Below the pieces are notes generated by a model. The model had not been told where the DNA came from and did no database searches. It worked only from the letters and a program-made list of their open reading frames with translations. From NCBI RefSeq assembly GCF_031882575.1, contig NZ_CP134772.1, positions 3,739,001-3,803,000 on the forward strand: a stretch of DNA of 64,000 nt, given 5' to 3'. Below are positions 52,784 to 61,029 of the stretch, piece after piece. This DNA comes from Pseudomonas sp. VD-NE ins. GTDB taxonomy: Bacteria > Pseudomonadota > Gammaproteobacteria > Pseudomonadales > Pseudomonadaceae. The position numbers and the translations under genes are program-made. Position 1 is the first letter of the stretch, and each line of letters starts with the position of its first letter.

Positions 52784-55700
52784 TGCCGCCAACGCGGCCA
52801 ATGTCGGCTGACTGAACAGCACGCGAACGTCGCTGCTCATGCCGATCTGGCGCATGCGCTCGATCAGGCCAACGGCCAACAAGGAGTGGCCGCCCAGCTC
52901 AAAAAAGTGGTCGTGACGCCCTACCCGTTCGACTTGCAGGACCTCGGCCCAGATCTGCGCCAAAGCGATTTCGACGTCACCTTGCGGCGCCTCGTACTGA
53001 CGACGGATCAACGCTTCCTGCCCCGGCGCCGGCAATGCCTGGCGATCGAGCTTGCCGTTGGCCGTCAGCGGCAAGGTCGCCAGACGGATGTAAGCGGCCG
53101 GCAACAGGGCGGACGGCAAGCGCGAGGTCAGGTGCGCGTGCAGTTGCAGGATATCCAGCGCCTCATGCTCGGTAAACCATGCCAACAGCTGACCGTCGCG
53201 CACCAGCACCACGGCTTCCTGTACCGCGTCATGACTGCTGAGCGCCGCTTCGATTTCGCCCAGCTCGACACGCACACCGCGGACTTTCACCTGATCATCG
53301 TTACGACCGATGTACTCAAGGTTGCCGTCGAAACGCCAACGGGCGAGATCGCCGGTGCGGTACATGCGCGCATCCGGCTGCACACTGAACGGGTCGTCGA
53401 GGAAACGTTCCGCTGTCAGCTCCGGGCGATTGAGATAGCCCCGGGTAACCCCGGCACCGCCGACATACAGCTCGCCAATGATGCCGATCGGCACCGGACG
53501 CTGCTGATCATCGAGCAGATAAGCCGTGGCATTGCTCACGGGTTTGCCGATGTGCAACGCCTGCCCCGGGCTGATCAGCCCGGAGGTGGCGACCACCGTG
53601 GCTTCGGTCGGCCCGTAGTTGTTGACCACCGCAAAACCCTGCGCACGGTTGAACTGGCGCAGACGATCGCCGCCAATCAGCAAGGTGCGCAAGGTCGGGT
53701 GACCGAGTTGTTTGCTGAACGCATATTCGGCAATCGGTGTTGGCAGGAAACTGACGTCCAGCGGCTGCGCCCGCCACCAGGCGAGCAGCGCATCGATGTC
53801 TTCGCTGCCTTCGCTCGCGGGCGCAAGGTGCACCGTCGCGCCCACGCACAACGCCGGCCAGACCTCCCACGCCATCGCGTCAAAACCGAAGCCGGCCAGG
53901 CTCGACGTGTGCTGCCCGGGACCGAGCCCGAATGCCGCGCAATGCCAGTCGACCAGATTGCCCAGCGTGCGATGTTCAACCATTACGCCCTTGGGCAACC
54001 CGGTCGAGCCGGAGGTGTAAATCACATAAGCGAGGTGGCGGGTGTTCAACTCCAGCACTTCGGGATCGGTCAAGTTGTCGAGCAACCACTCGCGCCGATC
54101 AAGCTCGATCACGGGCAGCGCTGTGGCGGGCAAACGCTCGCGCAAGTCACTTTGCGTCAGCAGCGCCACCGGAGCACTGTCGCTGAGTAGATAACTCAGG
54201 CGCTCGGGCGGATGCGCCGGGTCAATCGGCACATAAGCGGCGCCTGCCTTGAGAATCGCCAGCAGCCCGACCAGCGTCTCAAGGCCTCTGCGCGCGACAA
54301 TCGCCACCCGGTCATCCGGCCGTACGCCGAGGCCCAGCAGATGATGGGCCAACGCATTGGCTTGCTGGTTCAGTTCGCTATAGGTCAGCGTGCGGTCTTG
54401 ATAAGTCGCGACCACTGCGTCCGGGTGTTCGGCCACCCGCGACGCGAATCGCTGATGAATCAGTTGACCTTGCGGATAACTGACGCGGGTGTCGTTCCAC
54501 TCATCGAGCAGGGCCAGTTCTGCCGGGCTATTGAGGTTGAAATCGGCGATCGCCAGTGCCGGGCATTCCAGACCCTGCTCCAGTATCAGCAACAAGCGCT
54601 CGGTCAACGACGCAATCTCGTCAGCCGTGAAATAGGCCGGCGAGTACACCAGATGCAGCCAGGCCTTGTCGGTGTAACGGTTGCTGCGCAGGTGAAGGGC
54701 CAGCGGAGTCGCCTCGTGCTGGTTGGAGACCTTGACCGAGTGTCCCGACGCCTCACCGTAACGGTAGTCATGGTCGTCCTGTTCGTAGGACACCGACAGC
54801 TCGAACAGTTGCGCTCGGTCTTCACGCAACAGACCCAGCGCACGATTCATCTCGCTCAACGGATAGCGTTGATGACGAAAATCCTGCTTCAGACCATCGC
54901 CGATTGCCTTGATCAATTCGCCAAATGACAACGCCCGGCCAAACCCCATGTGCATTGCACTGACTTGGGTGAACAAGCCCAAAGTGCTTTTGAAGCGGGC
55001 ACCGGAACGATTGAGAATCGGCAAGCCGACCACCCACTCGTCACGCTGGGCGGTACGACTGAAATACACATGCAGCGCCGCCAGCAAGACATGAAATGCC
55101 GAGCCACCGAATCGTCTCGCGCAGTCTTTCATGCGCTCATGCAGCACGGCTGGAAAAACCTCGACGTGGATGCGACTGGGCGCTGCTTCAGCGTCAAGGG
55201 ATTCGCGATGACGGGGCGTCAACAAGGGCTCGGGCAAGCGGCGATACTTGTCCAGCCAGTAGCGTTGATCGCGTTCATAGCGGGGTGACTGATGGTAGCG
55301 CGCGTCATCTTCGATAAAGCCGACATAAGACGGTGCCGCCCTGCGCGGATGCTCGCCACGGCACAATGTGCTGTAGATCTCGCCCACCGACTTGAACAGC
55401 AACGCGAAAGCCCAGCCATCGATGATCAAGTGATGGGCCTGGGCTGCCAGCCAGTGACGATGGCGATCGAGGCGAATCAGACTGAAGCGGAACAACGCTT
55501 GCCCGCTCAACACAAAGCCCTGCGCCATCTGCGCTTCGACCAGCGTCCGAGCCGCCGACTGTGGATCAGGTTGGCCGCTGACATCATGCAGCGACATCAC
55601 CACCGGCAGCGCCTGTGCAAAACCTTGTAACGGCAGCCCATCGTGACCAACGTCCGATAGCAGAACAATGCGCAAGGCATCATTCGCGGCGACCAGAGAT

Positions 55701-55888
55701 TCAAGTGCCTCTTGCATCAATGCCGGATCCAGCGGCCCGGTCAGTTCGACGTAACCGCCAATGTTGTACAGCGGCGAATCTCCGCGACTCAGTTGGTCCA
55801 GCCAGATATCCCGTTGGGCGGCAGTCAGCGCAAAAGTCTCGACAGGCACGGACGGATCGTCCGCCACGTTGGCAGAAGTAGGCTGCAT
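49478..55888 (-). CDS. lipopeptide NRPS, starter modules 1-2
   Basis: This 2136-aa initiating synthetase has the domain order starter C, A, T, dual C/E, A, T. The first C domain (ALTAAQRDIWLDQL, AHHLIIDGWAF) is of the starter class that N-acylates the first amino acid with a 3-hydroxy fatty acid. Carrier serines are 1002 and 2078. Pockets read Leu and an acidic residue. There is no N-terminal docking domain, as expected for the first enzyme. The ATG at 55888 follows AAGGATC. The gene diverges from a LuxR-type regulator gene across 488 bases. No fatty-acyl-AMP ligase is present nearby, so the acyl group is presumably drawn from the general CoA or ACP pool. It corresponds to ArfA/MassA-type genes. 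Confidence 0.96.
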   Translation of the reverse strand: MQPTSANVADDPSVPVETFALTAAQRDIWLDQLSRGDSPLYNIGGYVELTGPLDPALMQEALESLVAANDALRIVLLSDVGHDGLPLQGFAQALPVVMSLHDVSGQPDPQSAARTLVEAQMAQGFVLSGQALFRFSLIRLDRHRHWLAAQAHHLIIDGWAFALLFKSVGEIYSTLCRGEHPRRAAPSYVGFIEDDARYHQSPRYERDQRYWLDKYRRLPEPLLTPRHRESLDAEAAPSRIHVEVFPAVLHERMKDCARRFGGSAFHVLLAALHVYFSRTAQRDEWVVGLPILNRSGARFKSTLGLFTQVSAMHMGFGRALSFGELIKAIGDGLKQDFRHQRYPLSEMNRALGLLREDRAQLFELSVSYEQDDHDYRYGEASGHSVKVSNQHEATPLALHLRSNRYTDKAWLHLVYSPAYFTADEIASLTERLLLILEQGLECPALAIADFNLNSPAELALLDEWNDTRVSYPQGQLIHQRFASRVAEHPDAVVATYQDRTLTYSELNQQANALAHHLLGLGVRPDDRVAIVARRGLETLVGLLAILKAGAAYVPIDPAHPPERLSYLLSDSAPVALLTQSDLRERLPATALPVIELDRREWLLDNLTDPEVLELNTRHLAYVIYTSGSTGLPKGVMVEHRTLGNLVDWHCAAFGLGPGQHTSSLAGFGFDAMAWEVWPALCVGATVHLAPASEGSEDIDALLAWWRAQPLDVSFLPTPIAEYAFSKQLGHPTLRTLLIGGDRLRQFNRAQGFAVVNNYGPTEATVVATSGLISPGQALHIGKPVSNATAYLLDDQQRPVPIGIIGELYVGGAGVTRGYLNRPELTAERFLDDPFSVQPDARMYRTGDLARWRFDGNLEYIGRNDDQVKVRGVRVELGEIEAALSSHDAVQEAVVLVRDGQLLAWFTEHEALDILQLHAHLTSRLPSALLPAAYIRLATLPLTANGKLDRQALPAPGQEALIRRQYEAPQGDVEIALAQIWAEVLQVERVGRHDHFFELGGHSLLAVGLIERMRQIGMSSDVRVLFSQPTLAALAAAEGSGREVEVPANRIAPDCTHITPDLLPLVQLDQAMIERIVATVPGGAANVQDIYPLAPLQEGILYHHITAAQGDPYLLQSLLAFDSLERVEAFAAALRQVIARHDILRTAVVWEGLTSPVQVVWREAILPVQEVEFDPARGAIIDQLHERFDARRYRLDVSQAPLLRLMYARDPAHNRVVGILLFHHLAMDHIALEAMREEIHACLSGSAEPLAAPVPYRNYVAQTRLGVSEQEHEAFFRQMLADIDEPTLPFALQNVQGDGSNIEEAERALASDLYLRLQQQARLAGVSVASLIHLAWAQVLAATSAQQSVVFGTVLMGRMQGGAGADRALGVFINTLPLRVDVGEGARAAVKSTHARLTALLAHEHASLALAQRCSGVAAPAPLFSALLNYRHSDDAEQKTSRQTWQGIETLASEERTNYPFTLSVDDLGTGLRLTTRTLSSIGAQRICAYVQSALSVLVEALENTPQQPLNRLPLLPQQELQQLLIEFNATAVDCPLEQPLQALFEQQVQRKPNAIAVQFAEQRLTYRELNQQANRLAHHLRGLGVQPDSRVAICVERGPELVIGLLGILKAGGAYVPLDPDYPLQRLNYMLQDSAPVALLVHAATRDLLGEPGVPLIDLDLGVWQDQPRDNPQVPGLSATNLAYMIYTSGSTGTPKGVMIEHRSACNMVHWGSQLSPPTGHGALLQKAPYSFDSSVWEIFWPLCSGMRLVLARADGNRDSAYVTQVIREQNITVVKFVPALLQQFIEQDDVSQCTSLTDVLNGGGELTVALARQVRERLPWVRLHNVYGPTETTVDSSGWTLAPGEPVPPTLVPIGKALSNTRLYVLDAFDQPVPLGVSGHLHIGGVGVARGYLGLPQLQAERFIDSPFVAGDRLYRTGDLVRYGADGNLEFLGRNDFQVKLRGVRLELGEIEARLLEHPAIREAVVLVRDERLVAYYTLRAELTAPTLDALRAHVLAQLPEFMVPGAYVRLAALPLTPNDKIDRKALPEPGAEALLSRPYEAPAGDVETALAQIWAQVLKVEQVGRHDNFFELGGHSLLAVSLVARMRLAGLHVDARTLFSQPTLAALAAQTSRQAKQVEIAQTTIPSLNRKRRL
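52784..55888 (-). other. NRPS module 1: starter C-A(Leu)-T
   Basis: The starter C domain is followed by an A domain with pocket code DAWFLGNVVK (Leu). The A-domain core resembles modules 7 and 9, while its C-terminal part resembles modules 4 and 5. Carrier Ser1002. Confidence 0.8.
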
Positions 55889-56140
55889 AAGATCCTTCTC
55901 ATGAAATTTTGCCGGTATTCAAGCATCGGCCCCGCCACCGACATGACACCTGAAACCCGGACAACCACTAGGCTCGTAAGCGCCTGTCTGACGTTGCGGG
56001 CGTGTTTATCGCAGGCTCTGGCTAAAAATTCGGAGAGGAAATACTGAAAAGCTTGTAGGAAAAGAACCACATAGCAGCGCCGCCATTTACCCCAGCGCTG
56101 CTGACCAGAAATCACCATCGCCCGGTTTTCCGGGGCCTCA

Positions 56141-56160
56141 GAGTGACCGGACAGTCACTC
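56141..56160. promoter_or_regulatory. perfect dyad GAGTGAC-N6-GTCACTC
   Basis: The two 7-base arms are perfectly inverted with a 6-base spacer. The dyad lies midway between the NRPS and luxR genes, about 250 bases from the NRPS start. It is a candidate site for one of the LuxR-type regulators. Confidence 0.5.
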
Positions 56161-56294
56161 GCGCAGGCTCACCCGTATTCAATGCCGTCAGAACCCCGGC
56201 GCCAAGAATCAGAAATAGTGGCACTTTGTGTCCCCGATTTCCCCTACAGACGTAGGACAAATCCATAGGCTTAAATCCCGCTCCAGATCGTGTT

Positions 56295-56376
56295 CAAGGA
56301 GAAATGACGGCGTGGGCGGCTTTTGCATAGACGGCAGACGATTCAGTGAAGGTTCTGAACCAGGGATGACAAGGAT
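56295..56376 (+). promoter_or_regulatory. candidate RsmA/RsmE binding leader of upstream luxR
   Basis: The leader has TCAAGGAGAA (starting at 56294), CCAGGGATGA (starting at 56360) and ACAAGGATAT spanning the start region (56369-56378), each with a CANGGA core. The last two overlap the Shine-Dalgarno. CAGGGATGACAAGGATATG matches the other luxR leader at 17 of 19 bases. Confidence 0.55.
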
Positions 56377-57171
56377 ATGAATCTGACCGGCAGTATTCGT
56401 AATAGGGAAAACCCGCATTTCTACTGGCAATTGGGTGAGCTGATTGCCAGCACCGGCGATGATCACTTCGCCACGAACATGTTCCAGTTGGTCGACACGC
56501 TGGTGCCGGTCAACCGCGTGGATCTGAGTGAGTGGACGCTGGATGAGCGTCAGGCCAGTGTGGTCGACATCAAACCGTTGGGCAGCGCCGGTCCGGCACA
56601 GACGTGTGCCCCGCCCGATCTGCTGGAGAGCCCCGATGATCATCCGCTGTTGCAGAAGATGATCGAAATGAACGACTCGCTGCTGATTCAACTGAAAGCC
56701 TCGCTCCAGCCTCGCCATCCGCAGCACAGCGCCCATCAATGCAATCTGGTTTCGCGTACGTCCCACCGCCGTTGCGTGATTTCGTTTTACCGACCGCATA
56801 CCCAACGGGTGTTTTCCCTGCCGGAGCTGTCGTTTCTCAAAAGCCTGTCCGACACCCTGCTGCCGCTGATCGAACGTCACGCGCAGATCAATCGGCAAAT
56901 CCTCGCCCGGCAACCGCGCCAACCGTTGGCCGAACTGGATCAGGCGCCGCTGGCACAGGTGTTCGATGAGCGCCTGGCATTAAGCGACATCGCCCTGTCA
57001 GTGCGCGAAAAAGAAGTCTGCCTCGGCCTGTTGACCGGCGGCACCGTGCCGCAAATGGCGGAAAAGTTGCGGGTGAAAAACAGTTCGATCGAGACGTACC
57101 TGAAACGCGCCACCGCCAAACTCGGCGTCAGTGGCCGCCATGGTCTGGCGAAATGGATGGCCGGGGCCTGA
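56377..57171 (+). CDS. LuxR-type regulator, upstream end of lipopeptide locus
   Basis: This 264-aa LuxR-family activator has a C-terminal GerE helix-turn-helix (about residues 208-262: LSVREKEVCLGLLTGGTV, recognition helix SSIETYLKRATAKLG). The N-terminal half lacks the conserved residues of autoinducer-binding LuxR proteins. It is the paralogue of the regulator at 12844 and, by position divergent from the first NRPS gene, the counterpart of ArfF/MassAR/ViscAR-type regulators that switch on lipopeptide synthesis. The ATG at 56377 is preceded by AAGGAT and GGGATG, both within Rsm-like motifs. The nodT-type gene follows after 33 bases, so the two are probably cotranscribed. Confidence 0.9.
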   Translation: MNLTGSIRNRENPHFYWQLGELIASTGDDHFATNMFQLVDTLVPVNRVDLSEWTLDERQASVVDIKPLGSAGPAQTCAPPDLLESPDDHPLLQKMIEMNDSLLIQLKASLQPRHPQHSAHQCNLVSRTSHRRCVISFYRPHTQRVFSLPELSFLKSLSDTLLPLIERHAQINRQILARQPRQPLAELDQAPLAQVFDERLALSDIALSVREKEVCLGLLTGGTVPQMAEKLRVKNSSIETYLKRATAKLGVSGRHGLAKWMAGA

Positions 57172-57204
57172 GCACAATGCTCTCTATATGCATGAGGCAG
57201 TTCG

Positions 57205-58599
57205 ATGTTGACGTTGCGACTTTCCCTGCTGTCCATCGCGGTGCTGATGGGCGGTTGTTCATTGATTCCCGAGTATCAGCGCCCCGCTTCCCCCACCGCA
57301 GCGCAGTACCCGGCAGCAACGCAGCCAGCCACGAGCAGTGGGGACTGGCGCACGCTGTTCACGGATCCGGCGCTGCAACAACTGATCGAAAGCGCGCTGA
57401 TCAACAACCGCGACCTGCGCGTGGCGGCATTGAATGTCGAAGCCTTCCAGGCGCAATACCGCATTCAGCGCGCCGACCTGCTGCCGGCGGTGTCGGCCAA
57501 CGCCAATGAGTTGCGCCAGCGCATGCCGCCGAGCGTGACCCAAGGCAAAGCGCTGATCAACTCAACGTACTCGGTCAACCTCGGTATCAGCGCTTATGAG
57601 CTGGATTTCTTCGGTCGCGTGCGCAGCCTCAGCGAACAGGCGTTGCAGATCTGGCTCTCGACCGAAGAGGCGCGACGCAGTGCCGAGCTGAGTCTGGTCG
57701 CCAACGTCGCCAACGCCTACCTGACCTGGCGCGCCGATCAGGAGCTGCTGCAACTGACCCGCGACACCCTTGCCGCCGATGAACAGAGCCTGCACCTGAC
57801 CACGCGCAATCGCGAGGCTGGCAAGTCTTCGGCGCTGGAGCAGGCGCAGGCGCAGACCAGCGTCGACAGTTCACGGGCCAATCTGGCGCGCTACCAGCGT
57901 CAGGTCGCTCAGGACCTGAACAGCCTGACGTTGCTGGTCGGCGCGCCAGTGCCCGAGGCCCTGCCCGGCCGTCCGCTGGCCAGCGATCTGGTCCGGCAAC
58001 TGCCCGCCGGTCTGCCCTCGGATCTGCTGCAACGGCGTCCGGACATCCTTCAGGCGGAATACAAACTGAAAGCGGCCAATGCCAATATCGGTGCGGCGCG
58101 GGCGGCATTTTTCCCCAGTGTCAGCCTGACCGCCAATGCCGGGACGTCGAGTCGAGATCTGTCCGGACTGTTCGGCGGCGGCTCTGGCGCCTGGACCTTT
58201 CAGCCGCAGATCAGCCTGCCGATTTTCAATGCCGGCAGCCTGCGCGCGAGTCTGGATTATTCGAAGTTGCAGAAAGATGTGGCGGTGGCCGAATATGAAA
58301 AGTCGATCCAGACCGCGTTTCAGGAAGTCGCCGACGGCCTCGCCGCGCGCAGCACCTATCAGCAGCAATTGCAGGCGCAGCGCGATCTGGTCGCGGCCAC
58401 TCAGACCTATTACAACCTCGCGCAGAATCGTTACAAGAACGGCGTCGACAGCAGCCTGACGTTCCTCGATGCGCAGCGTTCGCTGTTCAGTTCACAGCAA
58501 GGCCTGATCACCGATCGCCTCGCGCAACTGGTCGCCGAGGTCAATCTGTATACCGCGCTCGGCGGCGGCTGGCAGGGAGATGAACCGCGCGTGCAGTGA
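57205..58599 (+). CDS. NodT/OprM-family outer-membrane efflux lipoprotein
   Basis: This 464-aa outer-membrane factor of tripartite exporters carries a lipoprotein signal peptide with the lipobox LMGGC, Cys18 being the lipidated residue. The mature protein shows the duplicated outer-membrane-efflux repeat, with [16 protein letters not shown] and [32 protein letters not shown] as recognisable anchors split by variable coils. Such trimers form a beta-barrel and periplasmic alpha-barrel. Lipopeptide clusters of this group carry a nodT-like gene next to the upstream luxR. It most likely completes the MacA-MacB exporter encoded about 39 kb away at the other end of the locus. Confidence 0.92.
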   Translation: MLTLRLSLLSIAVLMGGCSLIPEYQRPASPTAAQYPAATQPATSSGDWRTLFTDPALQQLIESALINNRDLRVAALNVEAFQAQYRIQRADLLPAVSANANELRQRMPPSVTQGKALINSTYSVNLGISAYELDFFGRVRSLSEQALQIWLSTEEARRSAELSLVANVANAYLTWRADQELLQLTRDTLAADEQSLHLTTRNREAGKSSALEQAQAQTSVDSSRANLARYQRQVAQDLNSLTLLVGAPVPEALPGRPLASDLVRQLPAGLPSDLLQRRPDILQAEYKLKAANANIGAARAAFFPSVSLTANAGTSSRDLSGLFGGGSGAWTFQPQISLPIFNAGSLRASLDYSKLQKDVAVAEYEKSIQTAFQEVADGLAARSTYQQQLQAQRDLVAATQTYYNLAQNRYKNGVDSSLTFLDAQRSLFSSQQGLITDRLAQLVAEVNLYTALGGGWQGDEPRVQ

Positions 58600-58755
58600 G
58601 ACCACGTCACTTTTTCTTACACCTTTTGTCGCCCGATCCGACGCCGCACGGCGATCCGCAGCCGTCGTCTGGTCTCAGTTTGGTATCATGCGCCGCTTTT
58701 ACGGTTAACCCCCCGCCAGTCCTGCCGACTGACGGGCTGCAAAAGGCGGTATTAG

Positions 58756-59361
58756 ATGACGGCTTTGTTGACTCGCCGCAAGGTGCTTGCGGGAATGGGC
58801 GTGCTCGGGCTAGGCCTGCTCGCCGGCTGCGACACCCGCGGCCAACTGTCGTACAAGTACGGCAAGGATCTGAGTAACAAGATCATGGGGCGCACCTTCA
58901 AACTGAAGAACACCGACGGCGAAACCATGACGCTGTCGAGCTTTCGCGGCATGATGCCGATGGTCTTCTTCGGTTTCACCCAGTGCCCGGCAGTCTGCCC
59001 GACCACCCTCGCCCGCGCGGCGAAAATCAAGAAACTGATGGGCGCCGATGGCGATCGCTTGCAGGTGATCTTCATCACCCTCGATCCCGAACGCGACACG
59101 CCAGAAATCCTCGACGCCTACATGAAAGCCTTCGACCCGACCTTCGTTGCGCTGTACGGCACGCTTGAGGAAACCGCAGCCACGGCCAAGGAATTCGACG
59201 TGTTCTACGAGAAAGTCCCGGCCGGCGACACGTACACCATCTCGCACACCGCCACCAGTTACGTTTACGACTCCAACGGCGGCTTGCGCCTGGGTCTGTC
59301 CACCTCGCTTTCGGCAGAACAATGCACGGAAGATTTGCTTACTGTTATGGAGGTTTGCTGA
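58756..59361 (+). CDS. SCO1/SenC-family copper protein
   Basis: This 201-aa protein is thioredoxin-fold and membrane-anchored. The N-terminal hydrophobic segment ends in a lipobox-like LLAGC (Cys25). The copper-binding set of SCO proteins is complete: Cys77 and Cys81 in TQCPAVCPTT, and His164 in ISHTATSYV. SCO proteins deliver copper to, or reduce, the CuA site of cytochrome c oxidase. The gene's TGA shares one base with the ATG of the next gene, a PCuAC copper chaperone, which is the usual partner. The ATG at 58756 has a weak ribosome site. The gene is not connected to the lipopeptide locus. Confidence 0.92.
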   Translation: MTALLTRRKVLAGMGVLGLGLLAGCDTRGQLSYKYGKDLSNKIMGRTFKLKNTDGETMTLSSFRGMMPMVFFGFTQCPAVCPTTLARAAKIKKLMGADGDRLQVIFITLDPERDTPEILDAYMKAFDPTFVALYGTLEETAATAKEFDVFYEKVPAGDTYTISHTATSYVYDSNGGLRLGLSTSLSAEQCTEDLLTVMEVC

Positions 59362-59840
59362 TGCAACCTGTTCTGAACCACCTCAAACGCGCTTTCATCG
59401 GTTTTTCTCTGCTGGGTCTGGCATTCCAGGCGACCGCAGCGATCACAGTCGACGACGCCTGGGTCCGTGCCACCGTGCCGACCCAGTCCGCTAGCGGCGC
59501 GTTCATGACCCTCACCGCCGACAGCGACAGCAAGTTGCTCAGCGTCGCGACGCCAGCGGCCAAAGACGTGCAGATCCACGAAATGACCATGAAGAACGAC
59601 GTCATGAGCATGGGCCCGGTGAAGTTCGTCGAGCTGCCGGCCGGCAAAGCGGTCAAGCTTGATCCGAACGGCTACCACGTGATGCTGATGGGCCTGACCG
59701 GTCAGCTCAAGGAAGGCGAAAGCGTGCCGCTGACCCTGACCGTGGAAAACGCCAAGGGCGAGAAAGAAACCATCGAGGTCAAAGCACCGGTGCGCGCACT
59801 GACCAACATGGAAGGTCACGATCACAGCAAAATGCATTGA
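59361..59840 (+). CDS. periplasmic PCuAC copper chaperone
   Basis: This 159-aa protein has a Sec signal peptide (cleavage near FQATA-AITV, residues 26-27). The mature domain carries the exact H(M)X10MX21HXM copper(I) motif: His73, Met84, His106 and Met108. A His/Met-rich tail, GHDHSKMH, adds possible copper(II) binding. PCuAC proteins load copper onto SCO proteins or CuA of cytochrome oxidase. I start it at the ATG at 59361, which overlaps the SCO stop as TGATG and follows GGAGG. An upstream in-frame ATG at 59322 lacks a signal-peptide context. A strong two-way terminator follows at 59858-59900. Confidence 0.92.
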   Translation: MQPVLNHLKRAFIGFSLLGLAFQATAAITVDDAWVRATVPTQSASGAFMTLTADSDSKLLSVATPAAKDVQIHEMTMKNDVMSMGPVKFVELPAGKAVKLDPNGYHVMLMGLTGQLKEGESVPLTLTVENAKGEKETIEVKAPVRALTNMEGHDHSKMH

Positions 59841-59857
59841 TCTGACTGAGCGGCAAT

Positions 59858-59900
59858 AAAAAAGGGGCGGCCCGATCGATGATCAGGCCGCCCCTTTTTT
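59858..59900. terminator. bidirectional terminator after the copper pair
   Basis: A 15-bp perfect stem, AAAAAAGGGGCGGCC / GGCCGCCCCTTTTTT, surrounds a 13-base loop. It serves the copper pair on the plus strand and the convergent gene at 59920-60420. Confidence 0.92.
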
Positions 59901-59919
59901 GTTTTTGATACGCGCCGAC

Positions 59920-60420
59920 TTAACGCTTGCGGGCCAACGCGTTGCGCACGCTTTCCCGTGACATTCCCGAGCCGGAAAGGGTCACGGTTTCAACGACGGC
60001 TGCCTTGGGCAACTGCTCTTTGCGCTTGGCCACCTGACGCCAGTGGTAAGCGAAATATCCGCCTGCCGCCACAATCCCCAGCCAACCGAAAACCAGACTG
60101 ACGAAAAACCACAGTCCGAGGGTGATCCACACGGTTTTCGAGGTGAACAACTTCAAGCTGTCATCGGCAGGCAGCGGTTCAACCGGTTCAACCGCTGCCT
60201 GCTGCGTCACCGGTACTCTATGCACGCCATCCAGATCAAAGCGCAAAGCGAAGTCCGCCCCGGCCACCGGAACATCTAGCTGATTGCCTTCAGCACGATG
60301 CACACGAATTTCGCCATCGACGAGCGACATCGAGCTGAAACTGATCTGGGTTTCATAGTGAATCTCGCCGCTGACCTGGGTCACGATCGTTCGTTTTTGG
60401 TCGATGGGGGTGTCGCGCAT
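59920..60420 (-). CDS. unrecognised inner-membrane protein
   Basis: I do not recognise this 166-aa protein. The N-terminal ~85 residues are soluble and beta-rich (VSGEIHYETQISFSS, LDVPVAGADFALRF). One or two hydrophobic helices follow at about residues 96-126 (VWITLGLWFFVSLVFGWLGIVAAGG), then a basic C-terminal tail ending NALARKR. The ATG at 60420 follows AAGGAATC with good spacing, and codon use matches the neighbours, so it is a real gene. It stands alone, converging on the copper pair and divergent from the small membrane protein and XRE pair. The N-terminal part could be periplasmic or cytoplasmic; topology is not clear. Confidence 0.7.
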   Translation of the reverse strand: MRDTPIDQKRTIVTQVSGEIHYETQISFSSMSLVDGEIRVHRAEGNQLDVPVAGADFALRFDLDGVHRVPVTQQAAVEPVEPLPADDSLKLFTSKTVWITLGLWFFVSLVFGWLGIVAAGGYFAYHWRQVAKRKEQLPKAAVVETVTLSGSGMSRESVRNALARKR

Positions 60421-60595
60421 GTCGATTCCTTGATCGTTCCACGTCGGACGACGTGCGAAGGGATAATCCGTTGGAGTCGAATGCTACTGAGTGGTTATTA
60501 CGCTGTCCAGAAAGTGTGCTTTTAAGCTACTGACCTAGGCGAAAATCCTCCGGCATGAGTCTGTTCTAGGCTACCAGCCATGATGGAAAGCAGGC

Positions 60596-60642
60596 TTTAC
60601 ATCGAGTAAATTTTCAGCAACCATGTAAAGGGTCTTTTACAT
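60596..60642. promoter_or_regulatory. three TTTACAT operator-like repeats
   Basis: TTTACAT at 60596-60602, ATGTAAA at 60623-60629 and TTTACAT at 60636-60642 form inverted pairs. The last two make ATGTAAA-N6-TTTACAT, 12 bases before the membrane-protein start. This is a likely autoregulatory site for the XRE protein of the same operon. Confidence 0.55.
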
Positions 60643-60654
60643 AGGAAGTGAAGA

Positions 60655-61029
60655 ATGAACCGGTACTACCTCGAATTGGGCGCAGCATTAATCATCTACA
60701 TGCTGGTGCTGACAGCCTCATTGATTGCCTCGCAATACCTGATGGACGCCCCTATCGTGCTGCGCTCGGCCGTCGCACTGACGCCGATCATTCCGGCGGG
60801 ACTGATGTGCTGGGCCATCGTGCGCAATATGCGGCGCATGGACGAAATGCATCTGCGCATCCAGTTCGAAGCGCTGGGCTTCGCCTTCGCCGCCTCGGCA
60901 TTATTGACCTTCAGCTACGGTTTTCTGGAGAACGTCGGCGCCCCACATATCCCGTGGACATGTGTGTGGCCGGTGATGGGGCTGATGTGGATTGTCGGCC
61001 TGCACATTGCGCGACGCCGCTACCAATGA
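60655..61029 (+). CDS. small four-helix inner-membrane protein, unknown function
   Basis: This 124-aa protein consists mostly of four hydrophobic helices (about residues 6-26, 35-55, 72-92 and 100-118). A charged cytoplasmic-type loop, RNMRRMDEMHLRIQFEA, lies between helices 2 and 3. I do not recognise a named function. Its stop overlaps the start of the next gene as ATGA, so it is translationally coupled to a small XRE regulator. Such membrane-protein/XRE pairs are found in many bacteria. The ATG at 60655 follows AGGAAG. The TTTACAT repeats immediately upstream suggest control by the XRE partner. Confidence 0.78.
   Translation: MNRYYLELGAALIIYMLVLTASLIASQYLMDAPIVLRSAVALTPIIPAGLMCWAIVRNMRRMDEMHLRIQFEALGFAFAASALLTFSYGFLENVGAPHIPWTCVWPVMGLMWIVGLHIARRRYQ

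Larger units (their letters stand above)
55889..56376. promoter_or_regulatory. divergent control region between first NRPS gene and luxR
   Basis: The 488 bases hold no gene. They contain the 7-bp inverted repeat GAGTGAC-N6-GTCACTC at 56141-56160, a CCTAC-AGAC-GTAGG dyad near 56243, and the luxR leader with GGA motifs at 56295-56303 and 56361-56376. The NRPS promoter should lie here. Confidence 0.6.

Noticed and set aside
56304..56330. Nine-codon mini-frame (start, eight residues, stop) after AAGGAG in the upstream luxR leader
   Set aside because: The spacing between AAGGAG and ATG is only two bases and there is no regulatory residue run. The GGA motif is better explained as an Rsm site.
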